The notes beneath the pieces were generated by a model, which was not told the DNA's origin, made no database searches, and worked only from the letters and a program-made list of their open reading frames with translations. A DNA stretch of 64,000 bases. It comes from Guyanagaster necrorhizus (Eukaryota > Basidiomycota > Agaricomycetes > Agaricales > Physalacriaceae). This document shows, one piece after another, positions 1 through 11,734 of this stretch (position 1 is the stretch's first letter; each line of letters starts with the position of its first letter). Position numbers and translations under genes: made by a program. The stretch is from positions 378,867-442,866 of the forward strand of contig NW_025064914.1 in assembly GCF_019112545.1 (NCBI RefSeq), in the 5' to 3' direction.

Positions 1-1789
1 CAATATATTGATCAAACTCCTAAATTCTTGATGTGACTATCACTTCAGTACCAATACTGGCAGTCATAGTCTATCAACCTCTATATCTCCTTTCTCTTAT
101 CATCACCTTATACATTCTTATCCTCATTCCTCTGCTTTACCTTCAGTTAGTGTCAGACTCCAGCAGTTGCAGTGCATTGCATTTGTGATTATTTGGTTGT
201 CATCTGACATACAGGTTTTAATTTTGCTTTTACTCCTATATTAATTGTTCCACATCTACAACACCTTATTGTGCTGTGAATCTTCTATGTATTATAATTT
301 GATATTTATCATTGAGCTTGAGGTTAGTCAGGTCATTGCCCAAATAGATAAGAAATAATATTAAGAGTAGAGTACTTTGTGCTTAATATTAACAAGTTCA
401 ATTGTTTACATTCAGTTGAGAGGTTCATCTGACACTATTGGGGTTTTTGGATGACCACTTATTTATAGATAAGTATATCATATTAAATAGCACAATCATT
501 ATCATGTTTTAATATTGTTGAGAAAAGTGTGGCTCCTCTAATCTGTATTCCTATGAGATGATCTATTTGGAATACAAAGGCTCAATTCACTTTTGACCTG
601 CTAGAGGTTATTGTCTTTTGAAGATGCTTATCATAGTTGTTTTTTCATCTGAGATTACAATTAGGCTGAAGACATCCAGTTGGAGAAAGAGTTACTCACT
701 GGAATTTCTCAAGTCACACAGCATTTATCTACTTAAGAGGAATAAGACAGTTGAAGGAAAGGTTGACTGAGATTATATAGTACTGTAGCAGTGCAGGCCT
801 CTGATTCTTTTCAGTTGGAGTTAAAAAATCAGGATCATTTGCCCTTTTTTCTGCCTCAAATTTCCACTATCAAGGATCTTTGGAAAATGCTAATTGCGCC
901 TCTTTTTATGGTAGATTATGGTTATATTCCTCTGTCTCCTCAGCCATCTGTACTTTGTGGAGTTTTTGAGTTTGGAGTACTTTTATTTATCTTATATCAA
1001 TGCACAATTTATTCAGTTTTTTTTGTAAAACAAAGCCACAAACAAATCTAAAAAACTATATCATGAAGCTATATATGAGGGAATAGAATGGAGAACTGGG
1101 CTATATCAGAGCTATTAGTTTTGTGAAAGAAGTAGTGATCTACAACATATTCTGTAATTGGATAAATATACCAGAAGGGCCAATAAAATCCAAAACCTCA
1201 CACTTTATGATTCCAACAAATAGGCAACACAATGAGAGGATAATCAGACTCAACAGTATGCCATGCACCTAGTTGCTTGATAGTGTGATTGCAGATATTG
1301 CAGTCTCTGAAGTACTAGCTATCAGAGCCATGAGCTGTTGAGTTGCTACAGTTATCAATGTTGTGGACATGGCAGAGACATCTTGTTGTTGTTGCTGTCA
1401 TCATTGAAAGAAAAGGAGTAGAGAAAATGTAAATGTTCACAGCAATATGAAAACCTCACCTAAAAGTGTGATACCTATATCAATGGCCCTGTGATGTTTG
1501 AATGTATCTTCAGATCAGAGCAGCAAGTCCATAAAAGTGGAGCTCTGCAGTCTGGCCACCTTATCTGTCTGTTCTTCTGCTATGCACACTTTTCATACTC
1601 ATATTATATTGACAAAGGACAGAAGTGTTCTGATTGTCATTTATTTTCTTTTATTCTGACTTGTTGACTCTATTGATTGGGTTTTATTTACTGTACTAGC
1701 TGAATTAGAATGTCTTCATACAGTGTATCAATTATTCCTCTGCACAAGATTAGTGAACATTATATCTGCTAATGCTTGGTCACTATATC
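1..1789. other. CpG-depleted AT-rich stretch, no gene seen
   Basis: This stretch is AT-rich, with only one or so CpG dinucleotides by eye. No reading frame resembles a known protein. The one longer frame (791-1051) starts at GTG and is rich in F, Y and L, as expected for unselected AT-rich sequence. It is probably old, decayed repeat DNA that was the target for the LTR element starting at 1790. Confidence 0.6.
1785..1789. repeat. Target-site duplication of element A, left copy
   Basis: ATATC directly precedes the 5' LTR and recurs directly after the 3' LTR at 17910-17914. A 5-bp duplication is usual for Ty3/gypsy integrases. Confidence 0.9.
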
Positions 1790-2215
1790 TGTTACAATTC
1801 ATTAATTTCTTTTCTCTAACTCCTATGCTTAGTCAGAACATTTTCCCTTTTTGAACAGTGGGAAGGGCTTAGTCATCACAACTAACTCAACCTGATGATG
1901 GATGGTCCAACCACACAATCAACCTATTATATACAACTATGATGCTCAAGGACAATGGGCACTATGGATACAGGAGGACACAATAAGTAGGAGTATTATT
2001 AGTATGCACAAAACAGTATTTAAGACCCACAGCTCTCACTGGTATACCCCAGCTTTGAGCTAAAGTTTATACACACTCATTCTCCTCTCGAGCTATATTA
2101 TATGCCTTGATAACATCATGTGACTGACCAAATGGGAACTCTGATGGAAGGCTCGAACACAAAGCCACATTGGTTTATCATGTATCAGCCTGTCATGTGT
2201 TGCTTGAGCCTAACA
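1790..2215 (+). repeat. 5' LTR of element A
   Basis: The 426-bp repeat starts TGTTACAATTC and ends GCCTAACA, and it pairs with 17484-17909. By eye the two copies differ at about 26 positions, of which 25 are transitions. Six of the differences are adjacent pairs reading TG in one copy and CA in the other, which points to ancestral CG sites deaminated on opposite strands. The primer-binding site should start at 2216, but I did not match it to a particular tRNA. Confidence 0.95.
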
Positions 2216-2271
2216 ATTAGCTCGAAGCTTCTAGCTTCTCTTTCTCAAGCCCAATTGTGCTGAGAAACTGA

Positions 2272-3150
2272 ATGCCCCCTGCAACCTCTACCGACCCAAA
2301 CTTCAACCACAAGTTCTTTGAACTCCTTTCCTCCATCATCAGAACATTGATAGGATTATTGGTGATCATCCAGCTGTGCCAGGGACACCACTCAATCACC
2401 ACCTGGGCCCTCAGACATTACCAGGAATTCCAGTGCATCCAGGCTATACTATGTAATGTAACTCCTGACCTCCCACTTCATGATATTCCTGAATCCCAAT
2501 GAATGACCTATCAGCCCCCAGAAGCTGGGCCTAGCAGCCCTCATCTGAGGAATGGTCAGGAAGAAGCAGGAGGACAACAGCCCTCTCAATCTGGAAGTCA
2601 GCACACTGGCATCCCAAGATGACAAGGGATCTTTGTATCAGATGCAGTCCTCCATGGTGAGGACCAGGACCTCCCCGAAGATTTCTTTGAACAGTCCCCC
2701 TCCCCTGACCTCTCTTCTGCCCCCCATACCCCTGGGATTGCTGACCATGCCTGGGACTCTCTTGATGCCCCTAGGATGGCTCAAAGATCCTAACCCATCA
2801 CACCTGCTAGCAAGCCTCGCAGCACCCTCTCTACCAGTCAGCATGGCCACCGGATGGAGAGTGACCAAAACAGTGAAGAATGATGATGAATATGGGGTGA
2901 GACCATACACCAGTACTTCCCCACTTGGGACCTTACCATCCCCTTCAACTATGATGACACTGTCCAGCAAGAAGAGCATCGGTCTCGAAATGAGCTGCAG
3001 CCAGTATGTGGCGAGCATGGCTCACAGACAATGGAGGACCAGCAAAGGAGGGAGGCCACAGAGTATGATGAGCAGAACAGAGGCCAGCAGCGAGAAGTCG
3101 AAAGAGAGCATGTGGCCTGTGCAAATGTCTCCAATTGGTACGGATTATGA
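2272..3150 (+). pseudogene. Element A upstream ORF with membrane segment, decayed
   Basis: An ATG at 2272 opens a 76-codon frame that stops at 2502. The same frame then runs, broken by further stops, to the TGA at 3148-3150. The first 75 residues match those of the ORF at 14965 in element B closely, including the MPP start, a hydrophobic run around residues 14-35 (SSIIRTLIGLLVIIQLC) and the later TPDLPLHDIP. Recognisable pieces further on (DSLDAPRMA; WDLTIPFNYDD) also match B, so this is a shared protein rather than a chance frame. It overlaps the gag frame, which is shifted +1. I know of no function; the hydrophobic segment suggests a membrane-anchored accessory or Gag-leader protein. Confidence 0.65.
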
Positions 3151-5411
3151 CCCAAGGGTGCTAGCATCCTCATCCCAGTACAAGCCGACCCATCCCTCTC
3201 AACCCCCATCTTCTGAGAACCCAGCTCCAGAACTAGCATCTGGAGTGAACGACAATACCAAGGAGAAACCTGGGCAGCAGAAGGAAGCGCTGCAGGATCT
3301 CCCCCCTGACCTCCAACTCTCCAGTATCCCCCTCCCTGAAGAACTCCCAGCACTGACACCAGGTTTGATAGCGATGAGTCCGTCCTCAGACACTATGGAC
3401 TTTGAGTCCCTGGGAACACCCATATTCCTGCCTGTGCCCTCCAAGGATTTCTTGGAAGCAGGGTGGTCAGACAACTTGTTGGCAACTACGACTACCAGTG
3501 AAACATCTGCCTCTATTGCGAGTGAGTGGCAGCAGTGAGAGCTACAGGTGGGAACCGCTATGATTCCGACATCAGGAGTCAGCCAGCCCCCATCTATAAC
3601 TATACACCAGGCCCTTCAGTCGCTGGACTGAGCTCCCAGCCAGGGCAGCGTAACAACAATATGACAAGAAGGGGCTGAGAGTTTTTATGACCAGCCTGCT
3701 GGTTCCCTCCTAGAGGAGGATGACAAGGATGAGGAAGAAGGGATGGTGAGCAGTGAACCTCCAAGGGGATCGCCATATGACTCATCAGAGGAGACAGATC
3801 AAGAAGAGGTAAAAAGGTTGGCTCATGAAGAACAGGAGTGGGAATACCAAGAGTATTACCTGCAAGGGATAAATTTCTTATGGCGTGATGCTACCTGAGT
3901 AGCATCCTCTATGGGACAGTTATATTTACATTCAGACTCTAACGAACAAACAGAAATTTTGAAACAGGCTTCCATGGACTATGCTGCCCAGCAGTATAAC
4001 AGTCGACACCCCGAATATCCGATCAGCTGACCACCAGCTTACTGGGTGGCAACCATTGTATGACCAATGCTGCAAACTCCCTCTGTCAATCCAAGACGTG
4101 CTGCATACCAGGCCCCTTCGGTCTAAAGCATCCTAACAACATCCGACTACTCCATACAGGCAACAGCAACACAGCTGACCCAATCCCAAACACAGCCGAC
4201 TATGCCCCCAAACCTCTGGACCAGCAAAGGAAGCCGGCTTCTCAGGGGGCAGCCACTCTCAGACCAGGCTGGACTAAGCGGGAAAGGGAAGGAACCAATA
4301 CAGGATGACCCTGAAGCTGTTCACCTCAGGTTCACCATATGAGACAGAGTAATCGTACGGGCTGATGAACCCAAAGAGAGTCTGGTCACTGATGACCACT
4401 CCTTACATTCATTCCTGGGACCACCAGTGGAATGGAACCAGCCACCATTTGATGGGTGGCTGAACCCTATGAGTGCCTTACCAAACAATGCCAATGTCCT
4501 TCAGTGCCACCCTGACCTCCTCTGAAAGCCCCACCCTTTTAAGGGGGTATCTGACAACATCAATCAATTCCTGGTGGACTGCAAACAATATTTCAAGGTC
4601 TACATCGGATATCTAGGGACCGACATGAACAAGGTTGCCTTTGCCACTTCCTACCTAGAAGACAAAGCCAAAACATGGTGGATCCTCATTTCCCCAAACT
4701 TCTGATCCACCACAAGGGGTCACTACCAATATCTCTCCTGGCCAGTCTTCAAACACATGTTGAATGACAAATTCATTGATCTGGCAGTACAAGAAGTACA
4801 TAAGCAGAAGATCAAGGAATACAAGATGAGAGACAAAGTGGCAACAGATTACTTTGACGAGCTAGAACAGCTTGCTAAGCTGGCTGGAATATGGGAAGAT
4901 GTCACAAACAATGGGAGGATGGTCGAAGCACTCAAGCGAGGGGTCCCCTCCTCATACCTCATGATGATCTCTGCAATGGGCATCAGGATGCTGATGCCAG
5001 TCAGATACAACGAATGGAAGGAGAGGATCATCGAGATGTACAAGGAGTGACAAAGGCAGAAAGCAGAAGTGTCGACACTGCAAGACTACCCCAAGAAACC
5101 GACCCTGCCAACCCTGAACAAGTCAGGGCAAACTGCTGGGAAATCATCGGGATCCCCTCAGCCGTTGACCTATGGGAGTCAGAAGACTGGAACTGGAACG
5201 ACATACACCAGTGCCAATGGACATCGACCAAATGAAAAAGGAGGGGAAATGCTTCAACTGTGGGCAGAAGGGCTACATGGCCAAGGACTGCCCAAAGAAG
5301 AAGCATACCTGCAAGGACATCAGGGCCCAGATTGCTGAGCTGCAAAAAGAAGAAGAAGGGCTGGGGCCAGAGATGAAAATCAAAGAAGTAAAAGACATGG
5401 CCAGTCAGTGA
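2552..5411 (+). pseudogene. Element A gag, decayed
   Basis: The gag frame runs from about 2552 with several in-frame stops (for example TGA at 3536-3538). It contains an S/P-rich N-terminal part, an acidic stretch (LLEEDDKDEEE), the capsid-like Gag core (about 4440-5045), and a CCHC zinc knuckle of form CX2CX4?X4C at about 5251-5290. In that knuckle the usual histidine is tyrosine (CGQKGYMAKDC), whereas element B has CGLKGHMAKDC. Compared with B, about 8 nt are missing near 5213, which shifts the knuckle into another frame. The gag stop is TGA at 5409-5411, and pol follows in the -1 frame. Gag would form the particle that packages the element's RNA. This copy cannot be functional. Confidence 0.85.
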
Positions 5412-7396
5412 ACAGTTCCACTAGACTGGCCAAAGAAGCAATAGATGTACCCCCTGTGACTGCTAGCTGGACTTATGATATTCCTGTAGTTATGAAAATG
5501 TCACATATGCATTCGAATATACCTGGACCGCTTAACAAACACACTGATGAACTGTCAAATGAAACTCAAATGCCCCTGGGCCAAACAAGAGCAGAGAGCC
5601 TGAAAACTTGGCTCAAACCATTTGACACCGAATGGACTTGGTGAGCTGTTAGGGAAGCAGGAACAGAAGAAGCTGCCAAAGCAGTGCTTGCCAACTGGGT
5701 CCATAAAACCTGAGTTGAGGAGGCCACCAGTGAGAACATAGAGGGGATATGAAAGGCAGAATGACAAAAGGCTCTCGAGTGGCTTGACAAACTACATGGA
5801 CCCCGAAAATTCATTTGTCACTCCAAAACTGCTGGGCAAGACCTAACCACCAAAGCCCAGATCAAGACCCTGACTGCACACAGCCTACACTCAGTCACTG
5901 CCCTGATTGACAGTGGATGTACCAGAAGTTCAATCAACCAGGCCTTCATTGATAAACACAAACTCCCAACCTGAGCAATGGCAGCACCTATCTCTGTATA
6001 CAACACCGATGGGACAAAAAATCAGGCCAGATCTATCACCGAGTTCGTCAAACTCTGACTTATGATCGGAGACCACTTGGAATGGCTAGATCTGGCTGTA
6101 ACAGATCTCAGGACAAAGGAAATCTTCCTAGGACATGATTGGTTAATATGGCACAACCCCTTGATAAACTGGAAAACCAGATGAATCACCTTTGCCTGGT
6201 GCCGATGCCAGAAGATTCCATTTGAATTACCTGATGAAGATCCTGAGGATAGATGGGACAAGGAGATGGAGGATGGAGAAACCATCCTCGCCATAAATCT
6301 GCAGGAGGAAATACACATCCAGGTGGTCCACCATGCTAATAATCTGGTGGCCAAGGCCTATGAGGGGAGAGAGGAAAAGTCTTTCAAAGAAATGGTCCTG
6401 GAGTGGGCACATGACTATCAGGACCTCTTCGAAAAGGAAAGCTTTGACAAGTTACCGAACCCCAAACCCTGGGACCATGTGATCAAGTTAATCCCAAACA
6501 TGAGCACCAACCTAGATTGCAAAACGTATCCACTCAGCAATCTGGAGCAACAGGAACTCGACAAGTTCCTTGATGAAAATTTATCCAGTGGATGTATTCA
6601 ACCCTCCAAATCCCCTATGGCATCACCATTCTTTTTTGTAAAAAAGAAGGATGGCAAACTATGACCTGTTCAGGATTATCGCAAACTAAATGAGATGACA
6701 ATTAAAAACCGATATCCGTTACCCCTCATCTCAGAGCTAATGGACAAACTTCAGGGCACTAGATATTACACCAAGCTAGACATCTGGTGGGGATATAACA
6801 ATGTTCGAATCAAGGAGGGAGACAAATGGAAGGCCACCTTTAGGACAAACTGAGGGCTATTCAAACCTATGGTCATGTTCTTTGGGCTCACCAACTCCCC
6901 TGCGACCTTTCAATGGATGATGAATGACATATTCAAGGAACTCATCACTATGGGGAAGGTCACCATCTACCTGGACGATATTCTAATCATGTCCAAAACA
7001 AGGGAAGAGCACAGAGAGCTAGTATGATGAGTACTAGCCCTTATGAGGAAACATCGCCTATTCCTCAAAGTGGAGAAGTGCGAGTTTGAAGTATCAGAGA
7101 TGGAATACCTTGGGGTGATCATAAGCAAAGGAAGCATTCAAATGGATCCAATCAAGGTACAGGGAGTAACGGAGTGGCTGAAACCCAACAAGAAGAAGGA
7201 ATTACAATCCTTCCTTGGATTCACCAACTTTTACCAATGGTTTATCCGAGACTATAGCAAGGTAGTATGGCCAATGACACAACTCACTGGTAACATGCCA
7301 TGGGCCTGGGGGCCCACACAGCAATCCGCGTTCAATGACCTGAAACGCCACCTTGTGGAGGACATCGTACTTGCCATCCCCATGCAAGATGGAAAG
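5402..7396 (+). pseudogene. Element A pol, 5' part (protease, RT, start of RNase H), decayed
   Basis: The frame lies -1 to the gag tail. Visible parts are a linker matching element B, an aspartic protease motif DSGCTRSSIN at about 5910-5940, and the reverse transcriptase core with YLDDIL at about 6970-6985. The RT/RNase H junction ([11 protein letters not shown]) follows at about 7205. Many stops are TGA where B reads arginine, and other arginines have become W or Q (for example IWWGYNN against VRWGYNN). These changes are what deamination of CGN codons produces. The frame is cut at 7392-7396 by insertion of element B, whose target duplication is GAAAG. Confidence 0.9.
7392..7396. repeat. Target-site duplication of element B, left copy
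   Basis: GAAAG at 7392-7396 recurs at 15544-15548. Joining across the duplication restores A's RNase H reading (DGK then FQVEAD), which confirms the insertion point. Confidence 0.95.
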
Positions 7397-7807
7397 TGTT
7401 ATGCCCAAGCGTCACGTGGACTGATACACGTGATAAACAGATGTTCCTTCGCACTTCGAGGAATCACCTGAGTTCACTTATATGTATACCCGAATGGTGT
7501 GACTCAAGGTCAGAAGTAGACTCGAGGTAGAATGATGTGAATAAACTTTAGCTCGAAGCTGGGGTATCCCAGCGAGAGCTGCTAGTCTTAAATATCATAC
7601 AGGTGATGCTAATAATATAACTACTAATTGTATCGGTCTGTGTCCATGGTGCCCGTTGTCCTTGAGCATCGTTGTCGTACATAAAAGGGTAATTGTGTAT
7701 CATCGAGCGTCATTGTCTTCAGTCGACAGTGCTTACTAAGCATGTCTCGTGCTATGACTAAGCATAAATAGGGGTAAAAAGGAAGGAAAGTAGGAAAAAT
7801 CGTAACA
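7397..7807 (-). repeat. 3' LTR of element B (complete, 411 bp)
   Basis: The plus-strand sequence starts TGTTATGCCC and ends GTAACA. Its last 226 bp (7582-7807) align without gaps to 15318-15543, with five differences (7677, 7702, 7712, 7728 and 7749). Each of the five is CG in one copy and CA in the other. It contains a TATA-like box and the AGCTCGAAGCT motif that other LTRs in this window also carry. Confidence 0.94.
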
Positions 7808-7824
7808 TTACCCCCACCTTAAGA
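7808..7824 (-). promoter_or_regulatory. Polypurine tract of element B
   Basis: On the minus strand an AAGGTGGGGG run lies just upstream of the 3' LTR, where the plus-strand primer of an LTR retroelement is expected. Element A has the matching AAGGGGAGGG at 17471-17480. Confidence 0.75.
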
Positions 7825-7840
7825 CCATCGTCCCGATGGT

Positions 7841-10800
7841 TTAATTTAGGGATAGCTCGTAGTCTTGTATTGCCTGGTCCGCTGACATGTGTTTTTCGTT
7901 GACCCACTGATTTGATTCTGGCCCGTAGCCCTTCCAACTAACAAGGTAATCCACCGTTGTTGTCATACCGCCTCCTTTTGCCTTGATTTTGCGTAATTTA
8001 TGGTTGAGTACTTGGTCAACTTCATAATGTTCCTCGTCATTGACAAGTATCGGAGGCGGTGGCGGTGGTTTTTGTTGGTTGGGGAATGCAGGTGTAATGA
8101 AGGGTGTTAGGAGGATTTCGTTGAACACGTCGTGGATTTTCCAGGAATTTGGCAGTTTCAGTTTATATGCAGAGACACCGACTTTGGCGAGGACCGGGAA
8201 GGGCCCGGTGCGTTTGTCGGCGAGCTTTCGTTTGGGTCGCGGAAGATGGAGGTTGGTCGTATCGAGCCATACAAGATCACTGATGTTATATGTGTGTGAT
8301 GGTTTCTTGTGCTTATCGTACTGTTTTTTCATTGTAGCGGCTGCTTTTTCGAGGGCCGCTTTGGTTTCAGAGTGTATTGTTTGCATTGTGTTGGCGAAGT
8401 CTTTGGAGGCTGGGGTAGAGGATTGGAGTTGTGTTTTCTGGGAAAGGTGGGGATGACGCCCGTGATTGATAAAGAAAGGGGTCTTCCCTGTTGCCGAGTG
8501 GATGTGATTGTTGTGTTGGAATGCGGCGAGCGCTAACCACTCGGTCCAGTCGTCTTGCCGGTAGTTGATAAATAACCGTAGGTATTTCTCAACTTCCTGG
8601 TTGGCCCGTTCTGTCTGTCCATCAGTTTGGGGGTGGTATGCTGTGGACGCGTTTTGGCGTATATTGAAAAGTCGATATAGGTCCGTCATGAATTTCGAGA
8701 CGAACTGTGGACCTCGGTCTGAAATGACGACCTGTGGCATACCGTGTTTTGCGTATACCTCATCACGTAAGATCTTGGCCCATCCTTCGGACGTAAGTTC
8801 CGTGGAGCAAGCAATTGGTATGATGGCTTTTGAAAACCGATCGACGATGATGATGATGGCGTCATACCCCTGACTCTCCGGCAAACCGGTGATCATGTCT
8901 ACTGATATGTGAGTCCACGGGGCACTGGGAACTTCGTTTGGATGTAGGGGTGCGGCTCAGGGTTGGTTTGACGATTTCCCCCTTTGACAGGTTTTGCACG
9001 CCTTTACATAATTGGTGATGTCCTTGTCGAGTTTTGGCCACCAGTACTCCCGTAGTACCAATTCTTTTGTTTTTGCCACCCCTGGATGCCCCACTGTCGC
9101 GTGGTCGTGGAACTGTCCGATGATTTCCCTCTGGAGGTTGTGTTTCCGAGGTATGTAAATTCGTCCATCATATCGGATCATTCCTTCCTCCATTACTAGC
9201 CCTCGCTCATGATTTAGAGAGGGAGCGATCCGTTGATCCCATTTGTGAGGATCACGGGTCGCACTTTTAATCCGCTCGTGGATCTCGGCTTCCGTTGGCA
9301 TGATCATGGCATGGAAGTGCTCTGGTCGAAGGATTACGACTCCCTCATTGTCCCGTCCCCCTTGATCATGATCGGCCCTTCGGCTCAGCAGGTCCGCCTT
9401 TTTATTGGCTACGCCTGGTTTGTGGTGCAGACTATACTGGTACTGGGTTAGCTCTGTAACCCATCGTGCCTGTCGTTGGTTCAATTTCTGTGGTTGACGG
9501 AAATATCGTAGGTTCTGGTGGTCCGTCCAGATTTCGAAAGTTTCTACTGCCCTGATTAGGTAGTGTCGCCACTCTTCGAGGGCCAGCATGATAGCAAGCA
9601 GTTCCTTGTCGTAAATCTCATAGTTCCTTTCCGTGACTGATAGCGCTTTGGAGAAGAATGCGACTGGTCGCCACCTTCCTTCCTGTTCTTGGGATAGGAC
9701 GGCTCCAATGGCTCCTTCACTGGAGTCCGCTTCCACCTTGAATTTTCCATTGTTTGTCGGTATCGCAAGCACCACGTCCTCAGCCAACCGCCGCTTGAGG
9801 TCTTCAAAGGCATTTTGCTGGGATAACCCCCAAGACCAAGGGGCATTGCCGGTTAGCTGTGTCATGGGTCAAACGACCTTGCTGTAATCCCGTATGAAGC
9901 GTCGGTAGAAGTTCGTGAAGCCGAGGAAGGATTGGAGTTCCTTCTTCTTGGTTGGCTCTGGCCATTCCGTTACCCCCTTGATCTTTACGGGGTCCATTCG
10001 GATGCTCCCTTCTGCGATGATTACCCCTAGATATTCGGTTTCTGTTGTTTCGAATTCGCATTTCTCGGCTTTGAGGAAGAGTTTATGCTGCCTCATCAGC
10101 TCGAGTACCCTTCGGACTAGGGTCCGGTGTTCCTCCCTCGTCTTTGACATAATCAGGATGTCGTCAAGGTATATAGTGACCTTTCCGGTGGCGATGAGGT
10201 CCTTGAATATATCGTTCATCATCCACTGGAAGGTTGCAGGGGAGTTGGTGAGACCAAAGAACATCACCATGGGCTCGAAGAGTCCGCGATTAGTCCTGAA
10301 AGCCGCCTTCCATTCATCTCCTTCTTTGATGCGAATGTTGTTGTATCCCCATCGTACGTCCAGTTTGGTATAGTATCTAGCCCCCCGAAGCTTGTCCATC
10401 AGCTCGGAGATCAAGGGAAGGGGGTAACGATTTTTAATGGTCATTTCGTTGAGTTTCCGATAATCCTGAATGGGTCTGAGCTTCCCATCCTTCTTTTTAA
10501 CGAAGAAGAATGGTGACGCCATAGGGGATTTAGACGTGCGAATTCACCCACTGGATAGGTTCTCGTCGAGAAACTTATCCAGTTCCTGCTGCTCGGTGCT
10601 GCTAAGCAGATAGGTCTTGCAGTCAAGGTTGGCATTTGCGTTTGGGATCAGTTCTATGGCGTGGTCCCATGGCTTTGGTTCAGGTAGTTCGTCAAAGTTT
10701 TCTTTGGCAAACAGATCCTGGTAGTCCTGCACCCACGAGGGGACCATCTCTTCAAACGTCCTCTCTTCTTTTAGCTGATTGGCCCGAGCAGCCAAGTCGT

Positions 10801-11734
10801 TGGCATGATGCATAGCTCGGCAGTGTGTCCCTGGTTGCATATCCACCGCCAGGATAGTTTCCCCGTCCTCCATTTCTTCATCCCAGTGGTCGTCGGGATC
10901 TTCGTCTGGTAGCTCAAATGGGATTTTTCGGCACCTACACCTGGCGAACGTGATCCGTCCGGTTTTCCAGTTGATAAGCGGGTTGTGCCTTATCAACCAG
11001 TCATGTCCAAGGAAGACTTCCTTGGATCCGAGATCCGTGACTGCAAGGTCAATTCGTTCGGCATGGTCCCCGATGGTTAACCGGAGCTCGACAAATTCGG
11101 TAATGGACCCGGCTTGATTTTTTGTTCCATCCGCATTGAAGACCGGGATTGGGGTGGCTGTGGCACGGGTTGGGATATGGTTTTTTTCTACGAAGGCTCG
11201 ATTGATCGAGCTCCCGGTGCATCCGCTGTCCACGAGCATGGTTACTTCGTGCGAGGTTCGATTGGTTAGTGTCTCGATCCTGGCTTTAACGATGAGGTCT
11301 CATCCCGTGGTTTTCATCCGTCGGATGAATCGTTGGGGTCCCCGGAGCTCGTCGAGCCACTCCAAGGCTTGACACCTTTCTGCCTTCCTTATCCCTTCGA
11401 TTACTTCGTCTACTACTTCTTCGGCTCTGGTCTGATGTATCCAATTCCTGAGTGCGGCTTTCGCCGTTGCTTCGTCTTTGGCTTCTTTGATGGCCCTCCA
11501 GGTCCATTCAGTGTCGAACGGTTTGAGCCATGATTTGGGGCTTGCTGCCCCTGTTCGGCCCGTGGGCGTTTGAGTCTGTTCTTGCAATTCTTCGGTGTGC
11601 TTGTCAACTGTGGGTATATTCGAATGCGCTTTGTACATAGGAGTAACTACAGAAATACTATCAGTCCGGCTAGCGGCTGGAATTGGCACACCATGAACTT
11701 GTGCGGCCGACCTAGTGGAATTGCACACTAGTCG
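7841..11734 (-). pseudogene. Element B pol: protease, RT, RNase H, integrase, chromodomain; four in-frame TGAs
   Basis: One minus-strand frame runs from the gag overlap near 11734 to a stop at 7841-7843, interrupted only by TGA at 11300, 10544, 9869 and 8957. Domains in order are the aspartic protease (DSGCTGSSIN, about 11230), reverse transcriptase (YLDD, about 10171-10160), and RNase H (VEADSSEGA with acidic D near 9727, then TDHQNL). Next are the integrase zinc-binding region (GHPG ... CKTCQRG), the integrase core with D at 8719 and E at 8611 exactly 35 residues apart, and a C-terminal chromodomain (VDYLVSWKGY, about 8026-7844). Such chromodomains guide integration to methylated histone H3 in the family. 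All four stops are one C-to-T or G-to-A change from sense codons, such as TGG in element A for the 9869 stop. The element is therefore recently inactivated, unless some stops are sequencing errors. Confidence 0.93.

Noticed and set aside
2552..3538. A single 328-residue open gene
   Set aside because: It is the gag frame of element A with a chance ATG context and overlaps the conserved upstream ORF. It is part of a dead retroelement, not a host gene.
8040..8456. Plus-strand open frames inside element B (also at 9233, 9633, 9915, 11136, 11806, 12584, 13484 and 14021)
   Set aside because: These are antisense shadows of gag, pol and the upstream ORF, whose minus-strand frames have clear domains.
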